Counted from the first letter of the stretch, positions 16,226-24,734 are shown. The stretch is 57,146 nt of DNA from an uncultured Blastococcus sp. (GCA_902805535.1 CADCTN010000001.1:1-57146); one strand, 5' to 3'. The notes: a model not told the origin generated them from the sequence alone. Numbers and translations: made by a program.

Positions 16226-16812
16226 GCCGGCGCGCCTCCGGCCTCGACGGCGGGGCGTCGGGGGGCGAGGTGGGCGAGCGCCTGGCGCAGCTGCACCCGG
16301 CCGCGGTGGATGCGGCTGCGCACGGTGCCGAGCTTGATGCCGAGGGTCGCCGCGATCTCCTCGTAGGTCAGGCCTTCGATGTCGCACAGGACGACGGCGA
16401 CGCGGAACTCCGGGGAGAGCGCGTCGAGGGCGGCCTGCACCTGCGGGTCCAGGTGGGTGTCGGCGTACACCTGCTCGGGACTCGGAGCACTCCCGGGCAG
16501 GCGCTCGGTGTCCTCGGGCAGGGCGTCGAAGCGGATGCGCTGGCGGCGCCGCACCATGTCGAGGAAGAGGTTCGTGGTGATGCGGTGCAGCCAGCCCTCG
16601 AAGGTGCCCGGCGAGAAGTCGGCCAGCGAGCGGAAGACCCGGACGAACGTCTCCTGGGTGAGGTCCTCGGCATCCTGCGCGTTGCCCGAGAGGCGGTAGG
16701 CCAGCCGGTAGACCCGGGCAGAGTGGTCGCGCACGACCTGCTCCCAGGTCGGTGCCACCCAGACGTCCGCCTCGGGCTGCAGTGCAGCAGGGGCGACGGC
16801 GGGCTCGGACAC
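16222..16812 (-). CDS. sigE: ECF RNA polymerase sigma factor SigE
   Basis: At least 196 aa. Region 2 spans about 20-90 ([30 protein letters not shown], with [20 protein letters not shown]). Region 4 is near 135-185 ([41 protein letters not shown]). The match to M. tuberculosis SigE is strong. Start is uncertain: GTG 16812 keeps the conserved part. GTG 16893 would sit at about the +1 of the sigE-type promoter upstream and add 27 residues. ATG 16962 lies upstream of that promoter. First gene of the operon with rseA and htrA, divergent from the methyltransferase. Confidence 0.93.
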   Translation of the reverse strand: MSEPAVAPAALQPEADVWVAPTWEQVVRDHSARVYRLAYRLSGNAQDAEDLTQETFVRVFRSLADFSPGTFEGWLHRITTNLFLDMVRRRQRIRFDALPEDTERLPGSAPSPEQVYADTHLDPQVQAALDALSPEFRVAVVLCDIEGLTYEEIAATLGIKLGTVRSRIHRGRVQLRQALAHLAPRRPAVEAGGAPA

Positions 16813-16902
16813 GGTCCCAGGATCGCAGACCGGAGGGCCGGACACCTCCCCGGCAGGAGTGGGTTCGACGGTCGCGGCTCGCTTCAGGCGCACATGCAGT
16901 CC

Positions 16903-16930
16903 AACGGACGACGGTCCTGCCGGTGTTCCC
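16903..16930 (-). promoter_or_regulatory. ECF sigma-E type promoter upstream of sigE
   Basis: GGGAAC (16930-16925) and CGTT (16906-16903) are separated by 18 nt, matching the GGAAC-N17/18-CGTT pattern of ECF promoters and indicating autoregulation. Confidence 0.72.
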
Positions 16931-16987
16931 GCGCACACCGGCTCGCAGGAAACCCACAGCAACCGGGGGTCGGAGGCCCGCGGCCAC

Positions 16988-16993
16988 TACCCT
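16988..16993 (+). promoter_or_regulatory. Leaderless -10 TACCCT
   Basis: TACCCT ends 6 nt before the GTG of the methyltransferase gene. Confidence 0.55.
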
Positions 16994-16999
16994 CGGCCG

Positions 17000-17659
17000 G
17001 TGATGAGCGCCTCGCCACCGCCAGGAGGCGGCACCGCCGAGGGCGCCGCCTACGCCGACCGGTTCGCCGTCGAGAGCCCCGAGATGGTCGCCGCCCGGGC
17101 CCGGGTCGCCCACCTCGCCGGCCCCCCGCCCGTCGAGCCCGCGGTCGGCGCGATGCTGGCCGTGCTCGCCGCAGGTGCGGCGGCCCGCTCGGTGGTCTCC
17201 ATCGGCAGCGGCGGCGGGCTGGCCGGGCTCTGGCTGCTGCGCGGGATGCGGGCCGACGGCGTCCTCACCGCCCTGGACGGCGACCCGGAGCAGCTGCGGG
17301 CGGCCCGCGCGGCCTTCGCCGACGCCGGTGTCGCGGCCGGGCGCGCCCGGCTGATCTTCGGCACGCCCGGCGAGGTCCTCCCCCGGCTCTCCCCGGCCGC
17401 CTACGACATGGTCGTCTGCGCCGGTCCACCGCGGGAGTACGCCGAGCACCTGCCCGGGCTGGTGGGACTGGTCCGGGTAGGGGGCACCTTCACCTGCCAC
17501 GGACTGCTGGCCGGCGGTCGGATCGCCGACCGCGCCGTGCGCGATCCGCAGACCGTCGCCTGGCGGGAGATCTCCCGCGCCGTCAAGGAGGACGAGACGC
17601 TGGTGTCCGCCGTCCTGCCGATCGGAACCGGCCTGCTGGTCGCCACCAAGCGCAGCTGA
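17000..17659 (+). CDS. O-methyltransferase family protein (Rv1220c-like)
   Basis: A 219-aa class I SAM-dependent methyltransferase. The SAM loop is SVVSIGSGGGLAGLWLL (VSIGSGGG, about residues 65-72), followed by the acidic ALDGDPEQL strand end and FADAGVAAGRARLIFG. The N-terminal ESPEMVAARARVAHLAG resembles catechol O-methyltransferase-like proteins encoded next to sigE in many actinobacteria. Substrate unknown. GTG 17000 is followed at once by ATG; the -10 spacing favours the GTG as a leaderless start. Divergent from sigE. Confidence 0.87.
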   Translation: MMSASPPPGGGTAEGAAYADRFAVESPEMVAARARVAHLAGPPPVEPAVGAMLAVLAAGAAARSVVSIGSGGGLAGLWLLRGMRADGVLTALDGDPEQLRAARAAFADAGVAAGRARLIFGTPGEVLPRLSPAAYDMVVCAGPPREYAEHLPGLVGLVRVGGTFTCHGLLAGGRIADRAVRDPQTVAWREISRAVKEDETLVSAVLPIGTGLLVATKRS

Positions 17660-17678
17660 TCCGGCGGCGGGTCGTCGA

Positions 17679-17746
17679 CGAGTGAGCAGTTGTCGTCGGT
17701 CGCGGCGGCGTGTTGCCGCGTGTCGGCGACCACAACTGCTCACTCG
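17679..17746. repeat. Long inverted repeat (15-bp arms), terminator-like
   Basis: CGAGTGAGCAGTTGT (17679-17693) pairs perfectly with 17732-17746, with further partial pairing in the GC-rich interior. It lies between convergent genes, and its right arm includes the stop codon of the 2H phosphoesterase gene. It may be a bidirectional terminator or a dispersed palindromic repeat. Confidence 0.7.
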
Positions 17747-18252
17747 ACCGGCGAGCGGAACGGATGCTCACTCACCGGCTCCCACGGGCCGCCCAGGTAG
17801 CGCCACAGTCCGAGGCCACGGGCCCGGATCGTCCACGGCGCGAACTCTGCGAGCAGCCGCTCGTGCAGCGCGCGGGCGACGGCGGGATCCACCTTGTTCT
17901 GCACCGTGACGTGGGGCGCGTGCCGCTGCCGGTCCTGCGGGGTGAGCCACGGCTGCCACGCCGACACCAGCCCGCCCCGCACGGCGGCCAGATCGGGAGA
18001 CTCGAGCGTGTAGGCGACCCCGCGGCCGAGGAAGCGGAGGCCGGTCACCGCGACGTCGAAGGAGGGGCGGTCGGCGGCGTCGGTGAGGTCCACCCGGACG
18101 GCGTCCAGGTGCTCCCCCGGCAGCGCGTGGAACAGCGTGACGTGCGCCGCCAAGTGGTTGCGCTCGGGCGGGAAGTGCTCAGCGCGCAGCCGGTCGAACC
18201 GCGCCTGCGCCGCGTCGTCCAGGAGGAGCGTGACGATCAGAGGAGGTGTCAT
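17740..18252 (-). CDS. 2'-5' RNA ligase / 2H phosphoesterase family protein
   Basis: A 170-aa protein with the two HxTx motifs of the 2H superfamily: HVTLFHALPG (about residue 37) and HAPHVTVQNKV (about residue 111), spaced as in the family. These enzymes hydrolyse or ligate 2',5' or cyclic phosphodiester bonds in RNA-derived substrates. GAGGAG lies upstream of the ATG. The gene's last codons double as one arm of a long inverted repeat. It follows glgC on the same strand after 75 bp; a functional link is not evident. Confidence 0.85.
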   Translation of the reverse strand: MTPPLIVTLLLDDAAQARFDRLRAEHFPPERNHLAAHVTLFHALPGEHLDAVRVDLTDAADRPSFDVAVTGLRFLGRGVAYTLESPDLAAVRGGLVSAWQPWLTPQDRQRHAPHVTVQNKVDPAVARALHERLLAEFAPWTIRARGLGLWRYLGGPWEPVSEHPFRSPVE

Positions 18253-18327
18253 CGTCGGTCTGGCTCCTCGGCCCCGTCCAGGGCACCGCCCCGAGCCTGC
18301 GAGGGGTGGGGAGGACGGGGTCCTTCC

Positions 18328-19548
18328 TCACACGATCGCTCGGGCACCCTTGCCCAGGACGGTCACGCCGCCCTCGCTCACGTGATAGCGCTGCCGGTCG
18401 GTCGCCGGGTCCACCCCGATGCGGGCCCACGGCGGCACGACGACGTTCTTGTCCAGGATCGCCCGGCGCACGTAGGCGCCCTCGCCGATGTGCACGCCGT
18501 CCATGAGCACGCTGTCCTCCACCCGGGCCCCCCGCTCGACGCGGACACCCGGGGAGACGACGGAGTTGTGCACCGACCCGCCGCCGATGATCGCCCCGGC
18601 GCTGACCATCGACTCCTCCGCCCGGCCGCCGAGCACGAACTTGGCCGGCGGCAGCTGCGGCGGGAGCGTGTAGATGGGCCAGCGGTCGTTGTAGAGGTTG
18701 AAGACCGGGGTCACCGACACCAGGTCCATGTGCGCGTCGTAGTAGGCGTCGATCGTCCCGACGTCGCGCCAGTAACCGTGGTCGCGCTCGCTCGCGCCCG
18801 GCACGAGGTTGGTCGAGAAGTCATAGACCCACGCCTCCCCCGCCGACGCCAGCATCGGCATGATCGAGCCGCCCATGTCGTGGACGGACTCCTCGTCCTC
18901 GGCGTCGGTCCGCAGCGCCTCGAGCAGGGCGTCGGTGGTGAAGACGTAGTTGCCCATGGAGGCGAAGGACTCCTCCGGCGAGTCCGGCAGCCCGGGCGGG
19001 TCCGCCGGCTTCTCCAGGAAGCCGCGCACCTTGCCGTCGGCGTCGGAGTCGATGACCCCGAACTCGGTCGCCTCGCGGCGCGGCACCCGGAGCCCCGCGA
19101 TCGTCACCCCGGCGCCGACCTGCAGGTGCTGGTCCACCATCTGGCCCGGGTCCATCCGGTAGACGTGGTCGGCGCCGAAGACGACGACGATCTCCGGCCG
19201 CTCGTCGTAGATGAGGTTCAGACTCTGGAAGATCGCGTCGGCGCTGCCGGTGTACCAACGCGGCCCGAGCCGCTGCTGGGCCGGGACCGGAGTGATGTAG
19301 TTGCCCAGCAGCTGCGACATCCGCCAGGTGGTGGTGATGTGCCGGTCCAGGCTGTGGCTCTTGTACTGGGTGAGGACGGCGATCTGCCGGATCTCGGCGT
19401 TGACCAGGTTGGACAGCACGAAGTCGACCAGCCGGTACTGGCCCCCGAACGGCACGGCCGGCTTGGCCCGGTCCGCCGTCAAGGGCGAGAGCCGCTTGCC
19501 CTCGCCGCCGGCGAGGACGATGCCGAGAACCCGTGGACCGGCGCGCAT
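18328..19548 (-). CDS. glgC: Glucose-1-phosphate adenylyltransferase
   Basis: A 406-aa ADP-glucose pyrophosphorylase. The N-terminal nucleotidyltransferase domain has [30 protein letters not shown] and [18 protein letters not shown] carries the catalytic Asp, and FLEKP and [11 protein letters not shown] follow. The C-terminal left-handed beta-helix has hexapeptide repeats (about 300-385). It makes ADP-glucose for GlgM and glycogen or maltosyl glucans. The ATG is preceded by TACGTT at 6 nt, a leaderless pattern; the longer open frame upstream is not conserved. It is divergent from glgM, 71 bp apart. Confidence 0.96.
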   Translation of the reverse strand: MRAGPRVLGIVLAGGEGKRLSPLTADRAKPAVPFGGQYRLVDFVLSNLVNAEIRQIAVLTQYKSHSLDRHITTTWRMSQLLGNYITPVPAQQRLGPRWYTGSADAIFQSLNLIYDERPEIVVVFGADHVYRMDPGQMVDQHLQVGAGVTIAGLRVPRREATEFGVIDSDADGKVRGFLEKPADPPGLPDSPEESFASMGNYVFTTDALLEALRTDAEDEESVHDMGGSIMPMLASAGEAWVYDFSTNLVPGASERDHGYWRDVGTIDAYYDAHMDLVSVTPVFNLYNDRWPIYTLPPQLPPAKFVLGGRAEESMVSAGAIIGGGSVHNSVVSPGVRVERGARVEDSVLMDGVHIGEGAYVRRAILDKNVVVPPWARIGVDPATDRQRYHVSEGGVTVLGKGARAIV

Positions 19549-19554
19549 GTTCGC

Positions 19555-19560
19555 AACGTA
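19555..19560 (-). promoter_or_regulatory. Leaderless -10 TACGTT for glgC
   Basis: TACGTT ends 6 nt before the glgC ATG. Confidence 0.6.
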
Positions 19561-19607
19561 GCCGTTGAGCTGTGCTTCCGCGCCCTGCCGGCCCCTGATC
19601 CGCCCCC

Positions 19608-19613
19608 TAGGGT
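19608..19613 (+). promoter_or_regulatory. Leaderless -10 TAGGGT for glgM
   Basis: TAGGGT ends 6 nt before the glgM GTG. Confidence 0.62.
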
Positions 19614-19619
19614 GACCGC

Positions 19620-20792
19620 GTGCGCATCGGGATCGTGACGCGGGAGTGGCCACCGGACGTGTACGGCGGCGCCGGGGTCCACATCGAACACCTGGTCGCG
19701 GCGCTGCGGTCCCTCCCGGCGGGTCCCGACATCGACGTCCACTGTTTCGGGGAAGCCCGGCCGGACGCCACCGCGCACGCCGTCCCGGCCGGCCTCCGGG
19801 AGGCCAACGGCGCGCTGCAGGCCGTGGGGGTCGACGTGGAGATCGCCGCGGCGCTCGGCGGCACCGACCTCGTGCACAGCCACACCTGGTACGCCAACGG
19901 CGCCGGAATGCTGGCCGCCCTCGTCCACGGCATCCCGCACGTGGTCACCGCGCACTCGCTCGAGCCGCGCCGGCCCTGGAAGGCCGACCAGCTCGGCGGT
20001 GGCTACCGGCTCTCGTCCTGGGTGGAGCGCAGCGCCTACCTGGCCGCCGACGCGGTGATCGCCGTCAGCCACGGCATGCGCACCGACGTCCTCGACGCCT
20101 ATCCCGACCTGGAGCCCGCCCGGGTGCACGTCGTCGGCAACGGGGTGGACGCCGACGCCTACCGGCCGGTGCGCGACCCGGACGTCGTCCGCGGACTGGG
20201 CGTGGACCCCGACCGCCCGTACGCCCTCTTCGTCGGGCGGATCACCCGGCAGAAGGGGGTCATGCACCTCCTCGCCGCGGCCGAGCAGCTCCCGGCCGAG
20301 GCCGGCCTCGTCCTCTGCGCCGGTGCGGCCGACACCCCCGCCGAGCGGCAGCAGGTCGCCGAGGCGGTCGCCGAGCTGCAGGCCCGCCGCAGCGGCGTGG
20401 TCTGGATCGAGGCCATGCTGCCGCGCGAGCAGCTCGTGCCGCTGATCACCGGCGCGACGGTCTTCGTCGTCCCGTCGGTGTACGAGCCGCTGGGCATCGT
20501 GAACCTCGAGGCCGCCGCCTGCGGCACAGCCGTCGTGGCCAGCGACGTCGGCGGCATCCCGGAGGTGGTCGACGACGGCCGCACCGGGCTCCTCGTCCAC
20601 TACGACCCCGAGCAGACCGGGCCCTTCGAGCAGGGACTGGCGGCGCGCATCACCGAGCTGCTGGCCGACCCCGACCGGGCAGCGGCGATGGGAGCGGCCG
20701 GCCGTGAACGCGTCCTGGCGGAGTTCGGCTGGCCGGCCGTCTCCCAGCAGACGGTCGACGTCTACTCGACCGTCCTCGCTGCCCGCGCGTAG
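19620..20792 (+). CDS. glgM: GT4 glycosyltransferase: alpha-maltose-1-phosphate synthase / glycogen synthase
   Basis: A 390-aa GT4, GT-B fold transferase. The N-domain begins [28 protein letters not shown], with [16 protein letters not shown] and [20 protein letters not shown] in the acceptor part. The C-domain shows [17 protein letters not shown] and [34 protein letters not shown], including the E-x7-E nucleotide-sugar motif. In mycobacteria the orthologue next to glgC (Rv1212c) makes maltose-1-phosphate from ADP-glucose and glucose-1-phosphate; databases also call it glgA. Divergent from glgC. Confidence 0.93.
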   Translation: MRIGIVTREWPPDVYGGAGVHIEHLVAALRSLPAGPDIDVHCFGEARPDATAHAVPAGLREANGALQAVGVDVEIAAALGGTDLVHSHTWYANGAGMLAALVHGIPHVVTAHSLEPRRPWKADQLGGGYRLSSWVERSAYLAADAVIAVSHGMRTDVLDAYPDLEPARVHVVGNGVDADAYRPVRDPDVVRGLGVDPDRPYALFVGRITRQKGVMHLLAAAEQLPAEAGLVLCAGAADTPAERQQVAEAVAELQARRSGVVWIEAMLPREQLVPLITGATVFVVPSVYEPLGIVNLEAAACGTAVVASDVGGIPEVVDDGRTGLLVHYDPEQTGPFEQGLAARITELLADPDRAAAMGAAGRERVLAEFGWPAVSQQTVDVYSTVLAARA

Positions 20793-20802
20793 CTGCCGCT
20801 GG

Positions 20803-20925
20803 TACCTTCAGCGCGCCGGCCCGTGCGCCGGCGGTGCAACGGCAGCGAAGTCCGGTGGAATCCCGGCGCTGTCCCGCAACTGTGATGGCCGCTCGCGGTC
20901 TGAGCCAGATCGCCTGCCCTGCGCC
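20803..20925 (+). promoter_or_regulatory. Cobalamin (B12) riboswitch
   Basis: Hallmarks are present in order: GGTGCAACGG, GAAGTCCGGTGGAATCCC, TGTCCCGCAACTGTGA and the B12 box AGCCAGATCGCCTGCC (20903-20918). It sits in the leader of the downstream ABC importer genes and should lower their expression when cobalamin is plentiful. Outer boundaries are approximate. Confidence 0.93.
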
Positions 20926-20932
20926 ATGCAAC

Positions 20933-20953
20933 CGACCCTCGCGGCCAGGGTCG
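20933..20953 (+). promoter_or_regulatory. Hairpin after B12 aptamer (possible expression platform)
   Basis: A perfect CGACCCT / AGGGTCG stem with 7-nt loop lies between the aptamer and the start codon. It lacks a U-run, so it may affect translation or Rho-dependent termination. Confidence 0.45.
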
Positions 20954-21014
20954 CGCATCGGGCATCGGGTCAGCTCGTGGGCGACGCTCGCTGCCTCCAT
21001 GGAGGCACCCACCC

Positions 21015-21971
21015 TTGTTCGACTCCCCCTACCACGCCGCGCGGTCGACGTCGCGCGCCCTGCTGGCCCTCCCGGCCGCCCTGGTCCTGGTCCTGAGCGG
21101 CTGCGGCGGCTCGTCCGCCGACGACGACGAGGCCGCGGCCGCGTCGTCGACCGAGGGCGCCTTCCCCGTCACCGTCACCGGTGCCGACGGCGAGCTCACC
21201 CTCGACGAGCAGCCCGACACCATCGTGTCGATGTCGGCCACCTCCACCGAGATGCTGTTCGCCATCGGTGCGGGCGACCAGGTGGAGGCCGTCGACGACA
21301 ACTCCAACTACCCCGAGGACGCGCCGATCACCGAGCTGTCGTCCTTCACGCCGAACGCGGAGGCGATCGCCGAGTACGCGCCGGACCTGGTGGTGCTCAG
21401 CGACGACCTCAACGGCATCGTCGACGCCCTCGACGCCCTGTCGGTCCCGACGCTGCTCCTCCCGGCGGCGGAGACCCTCGACGACAGCTACGAGCAGCTC
21501 GACGTCCTCGGCGACGCCACCGGGCACGCCGAGGGAGCCGACGAGGTCATCGCCGACATGCAGGACCGGATCGCCGCCGCGGCGGACTCGGTGCCCGCGC
21601 AGGCCCAGGGGCTGCGGGTCTACCACGAGCTGGATCCGAGCTTCTACTCCGCGGCCAGCAACACCTTCATCGGCAGCATCTACTCGCAGCTCGGCCTGGA
21701 GAACATCGCCGACGGCGCGCCCGACGCCGCCGGCGGCTACCCCCAGCTGTCGGCGGAGTACATCGCCGGCCAGGCGCCGGCCCTGATCGTGCTCGCCGAC
21801 ACCAAGTGCTGCGGGGAGACCGCCGAGTCGGTGGCGCAGCGGCCGGCCTTCGGCGCACTGCCCGCCGTACAGGAAGGGCGCATCCTCGAGACCGACGACG
21901 ACATCGCCTCACGCTGGGGTCCCCGGATCGCGGAGTTCGCCGAGGCCGTCGCCGACACGCTCCAGGGCTGA
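21015..21971 (+). CDS. btuF: Cobalamin-type ABC transporter substrate-binding lipoprotein
   Basis: A 318-aa secreted lipoprotein with signal peptide and lipobox LSGC (Cys30). The mature part is a class III periplasmic-binding fold (Fe/B12 type): VTVTGADGELTLDEQPDTIVSMSATSTEMLFAIGAGDQVEAVDD, then YAPDLVVL. The C-terminal half has VAQRPAFGALPAVQEGRI. The B12 riboswitch upstream and FecCD permease and ATPase downstream point to cobalamin or a corrinoid as ligand. TTG start with GGAGG 9 nt upstream. Confidence 0.87.
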   Translation: MFDSPYHAARSTSRALLALPAALVLVLSGCGGSSADDDEAAAASSTEGAFPVTVTGADGELTLDEQPDTIVSMSATSTEMLFAIGAGDQVEAVDDNSNYPEDAPITELSSFTPNAEAIAEYAPDLVVLSDDLNGIVDALDALSVPTLLLPAAETLDDSYEQLDVLGDATGHAEGADEVIADMQDRIAAAADSVPAQAQGLRVYHELDPSFYSAASNTFIGSIYSQLGLENIADGAPDAAGGYPQLSAEYIAGQAPALIVLADTKCCGETAESVAQRPAFGALPAVQEGRILETDDDIASRWGPRIAEFAEAVADTLQG

Positions 21972-21985
21972 GAACGGCGGGCGGC

Positions 21986-23071
21986 ATGACGACGACGGCA
22001 CCTCGCGGCGCCGGGGCGGCGACCGCCGCCCCGGCGACCGGCGGGCGGACATGGCCGGCGCCGGCCGGCGCTGCGCTGGCCCTGGTCCTCGCCATGCTGG
22101 CGGGGGTCTGGGTGGGTGCGCTGCCGCTGCCCCCGGGGGCCGTCGTCGTCACCCTGCTCGACCGGCTGCTCGCCCCGCTGGGCGTCGCCGTCCCCGGTGG
22201 CCTGGAAGGCACGCAAGCCGCCGTCCTCACCGAGCTGCGGCTGCCCCGGGTGCTGATGGCCACGCTGGTGGGGGCCGGCCTCGCGGTCTCCGGGGCTGCC
22301 TACCAGGGCGTCTTCCGCAACCCGCTGGCCGACCCCTACCTGCTCGGCGCCGCGGCCGGCGCCGGCCTCGGCGCCACGCTGGTCATCGCGTACTCACCCG
22401 TGCAGGCGATCGGCCCCATCGGCATCGTGCCGCTGGCCGCGTTCGCCGGGGCGCTGGTCGGCGTCGGGTGCGCCCTGGCCCTGGGCACGGTGGCCGGCGG
22501 CTCGCACAGTCCCACCCTGCTGCTGGCCGGGATCGCCGTCGCGGCGTTCCTCGCGGCCGGGCAGACGCTGGTGCAGCAGCAGAACACCGACGACCTGCGG
22601 CAGATCTACGGCTGGCTGCTCGGCCAGCTGGGCAGCGCCCAGTGGTCCGACGTCCTGCTCGTGCTGCCCTACCTGGTGGTGGCGTGCACCGTGCTGCTGT
22701 TCTGCGGGCGGGCGCTGGACGTTCTGGCCGTGGGCGACGACGAGGCCAGCTCGCTGGGCGTGCACCCCGGGCGGCTCCGCCTGGTGGTCATCCTCGCCGC
22801 CTCGCTCGCGACCGCGGCCGCGGTCGCCGTGAGCGGCCTGATCGGCTTCGTCGGCCTGGTGGTGCCGCACATCGTCCGCCGCATCGTCGGGGGCTCGCAT
22901 GCCAGGGTGCTGCCGATGTCGCTGTTGGTCGGCGGCGCCTTCCTCGTCCTCGCCGACCTCGTCGCCCGGGTGGTGCTCTCCCCTGCCGAGCTGCCCATCG
23001 GCGTCGTCACGGCCTTCATCGGGGCCCCCTTCTTCGCCGGGCTGCTGTGGGCCGGGGCACGGCGGCGATGA
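21986..23071 (+). CDS. btuC: FecCD/BtuC family ABC permease
   Basis: A 361-aa permease with about ten transmembrane helices and the FecCD signatures LRLPRVLMATLVGAGLAVSGAAYQGVFRNPLADPYLLG and GLIGFVGLVVPHIVRR. The latter precedes the cytoplasmic coupling helix that docks the ATPase. It begins 14 bp after the binding-protein stop, and its stop overlaps the ATPase start (ATGA), so the three genes form one riboswitch-controlled operon importing a corrinoid. Confidence 0.92.
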   Translation: MTTTAPRGAGAATAAPATGGRTWPAPAGAALALVLAMLAGVWVGALPLPPGAVVVTLLDRLLAPLGVAVPGGLEGTQAAVLTELRLPRVLMATLVGAGLAVSGAAYQGVFRNPLADPYLLGAAAGAGLGATLVIAYSPVQAIGPIGIVPLAAFAGALVGVGCALALGTVAGGSHSPTLLLAGIAVAAFLAAGQTLVQQQNTDDLRQIYGWLLGQLGSAQWSDVLLVLPYLVVACTVLLFCGRALDVLAVGDDEASSLGVHPGRLRLVVILAASLATAAAVAVSGLIGFVGLVVPHIVRRIVGGSHARVLPMSLLVGGAFLVLADLVARVVLSPAELPIGVVTAFIGAPFFAGLLWAGARRR

Positions 23072-23862
23072 GCGTCCTCCCTGGCGGAGCGCGGGTGGAG
23101 GTCGTCGGCCTGACCGCGGGGTACGGCCGCACCCGCGTCCTGGACTCCGTCCGGCTGACCGTCGAGCCGGGGGGCTGGCTGGCGGTCATCGGGCCCAACG
23201 GCTCCGGCAAGTCCACGCTGCTGCGCTCGGTCCTCGGGTTCCATCCGCACGAGGGCCAGGTGCGCGTCGACGGCGTCCCGACCAGCGGCATGCCGCGCCG
23301 CGAGCGCGCCCGGTCGATGGCGTACGCCGCCCAGGCGCCCGTCCTGCCCGAGGGCGTCACCACCCGCGACTACGTGGCCCTCGGGCGCACGCCGCACCGG
23401 CCGCTGCTCGCGGCGCCGCGGGGCGTGGACCGGCAGGTCGTCGCCGACGTCATGGACCGGCTGGAGCTCGCTGCCCTGGCCGAGCGCCGGCTCAGCACCC
23501 TGTCGGGCGGCGAGCAGCAGCGCGCGGTGCTCGCCAGGGCGCTGGCCCAGCAGCCCCGGGTGCTCTTCCTCGACGAGCCGACGGCGGCCCTCGACCTCGG
23601 GCACGCCCAGCAGGTGCTCGACCTCGTCGACCTCCTCCGCCGCCAGGACGGGCTCACCGTCGTGAGCACCCTGCACGACCTCACGCTGGCCGGCCAGTAC
23701 GCGGATCGGCTCGCCCTGCTGTCCGACGGCCGGGTCGTCGCGGAGGGGGCCCCCGCCGAGGTGCTGACCACGCAGGCGCTCAGCACCCACTACGGAGCGC
23801 GCGCCGAGGTGGTCCACGGACCGTCGGGGCCGGCGGTCCTCCCGATCCGCTCCGCCGGCTGA
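23068..23862 (+). CDS. btuD: ABC transporter ATP-binding protein (BtuD/FecE type)
   Basis: A 264-aa ABC ATPase with Walker A GPNGSGKST, Q-loop YAAQAPVLPEG, signature LSGGEQQR, Walker B VLFLDEPTAALDLG and the H-loop HD in STLHDLTLAG. It energises the preceding permease and the two genes overlap by 4 nt. The gene is followed by a small tandem repeat and then a convergent gene. Confidence 0.94.
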   Translation: MSVLPGGARVEVVGLTAGYGRTRVLDSVRLTVEPGGWLAVIGPNGSGKSTLLRSVLGFHPHEGQVRVDGVPTSGMPRRERARSMAYAAQAPVLPEGVTTRDYVALGRTPHRPLLAAPRGVDRQVVADVMDRLELAALAERRLSTLSGGEQQRAVLARALAQQPRVLFLDEPTAALDLGHAQQVLDLVDLLRRQDGLTVVSTLHDLTLAGQYADRLALLSDGRVVAEGAPAEVLTTQALSTHYGARAEVVHGPSGPAVLPIRSAG

Positions 23863-23902
23863 GCGGGCCGGCTCGGCGCGGGCACCGATCGCCATGTCAA
23901 CA

Positions 23903-23950
23903 GGGCGACAGGGCGACAGAGCGACAGGGCGACAAGGCGACAGGGCGACT
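23903..23950. repeat. 8-bp tandem repeat, six units
   Basis: Six imperfect copies of GGGCGACA (GGGCGACA, GGGCGACA, GAGCGACA, GGGCGACA, AGGCGACA, GGGCGACT) fill the gap between convergent btuD and the DUF6766 gene. It is not hairpin-forming and is a candidate variable-number locus. Confidence 0.85.
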
Positions 23951-24645
23951 CAGCCCGTCTGGGCCGTGTCGCGGTGGGCGGCGCCGACCGGCTTGGACTC
24001 CGGCGAGCCGCGCTGCCGGAGGTAGACGCTGAAGATGGCCATCGACCCGACGGCGAGCATCTCCGACTGCCAGTTCTGGAAGGACCGGTTCCAGAACTCG
24101 GCCTCGCCGAGGTAGCCCACCCAGCTGACCGGGTCCTGACGCTGTCCCAGCTGCTCGCTGTTGAAGGCGGCCCAGCCGGCCAGCGACGAGGCGGCCCAGG
24201 TGAGCAGGAACAGCCCGCCCATGAGCAGGCCGAGCGAGCGCGAGAAGACCGCCGTCCGCCATCCACCGGCGCGTGCCCACGCGGGCGAGTCGCCGTCCGC
24301 GTGCCGCCCCAGCTTCTGCGCCTCGTCGGACTCGGTGCCCTCCGCGCCCGGTTCCTTCGACTCCGACGAACCCCGCTGCACGAGCCACACCGTGGCGAAG
24401 ATGTAGAGGAAGAACTGCAGGTACTCCGACTGCCAGTTCTCCATCACGTCCACGCCGAAGGACGACGAGGTGAGGTACTGGGCGAACGACACGGGCTCGA
24501 GCCCGTTGGCGACCTGCTGGGCGTTGAAGTCGGCGGTGCCGGAGATCCCCTGCCCCAGGAGCGTGACCAGGAACAGGCCGCCGAAGGCGAGGCCGAGCGC
24601 GTTCGCCCGCAGGAAGCCGTACTCCTCCTCCTCCTCGATCCTCAT
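23950..24645 (-). CDS. DUF6766 family membrane protein with internal duplication
   Basis: A 231-aa protein made of two similar halves (about 12-95 and 135-218). Each has a membrane helix with GGLFL, a loop ending in NWQSE and a second helix followed by QRGS(S/P)ESK. Four membrane helices are predicted, with an acidic start (MRIEEEEEYGF). This is the DUF6766 pattern, function unknown. Its ATG overlaps the stop of a 30-aa membrane peptide gene (ATGA), and a lipoprotein gene lies upstream, forming a coupled trio. Confidence 0.85.
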   Translation of the reverse strand: MRIEEEEEYGFLRANALGLAFGGLFLVTLLGQGISGTADFNAQQVANGLEPVSFAQYLTSSSFGVDVMENWQSEYLQFFLYIFATVWLVQRGSSESKEPGAEGTESDEAQKLGRHADGDSPAWARAGGWRTAVFSRSLGLLMGGLFLLTWAASSLAGWAAFNSEQLGQRQDPVSWVGYLGEAEFWNRSFQNWQSEMLAVGSMAIFSVYLRQRGSPESKPVGAAHRDTAQTG

Positions 24646-24734
24646 CGGCCGATCAGCGCCAGCGCCGACACGTAGACGATCCCGAGCAGGACCACGGCCA
24701 GGTAGAGGAGGTACACGGCTCTGACGTCTCTCAC
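24642..24734 (-). CDS. 30-aa single-pass membrane peptide
   Basis: GTG to TGA encodes 30 residues beginning VRDVRAVYLLYLAVVL and ending ALALIGR, one hydrophobic helix with a basic N-terminus. The start overlaps the lipoprotein stop (GTGA) and the stop overlaps the DUF6766 start (ATGA). The double overlap is good evidence that the frame is translated. It may be a subunit or regulator of the neighbouring membrane protein; no homologue family is known to me. Confidence 0.7.
   Translation of the reverse strand: MRDVRAVYLLYLAVVLLGIVYVSALALIGR

Noticed and set aside
17710-19638. 642-aa plus-strand open frame over glgC and the 2H gene
   Set aside because: Antisense shadow of two recognisable minus-strand genes, without any motif.
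23903-23950. Possible CRISPR-like array
   Set aside because: Units are 8 bp, contiguous and without spacers; no cas genes are near.
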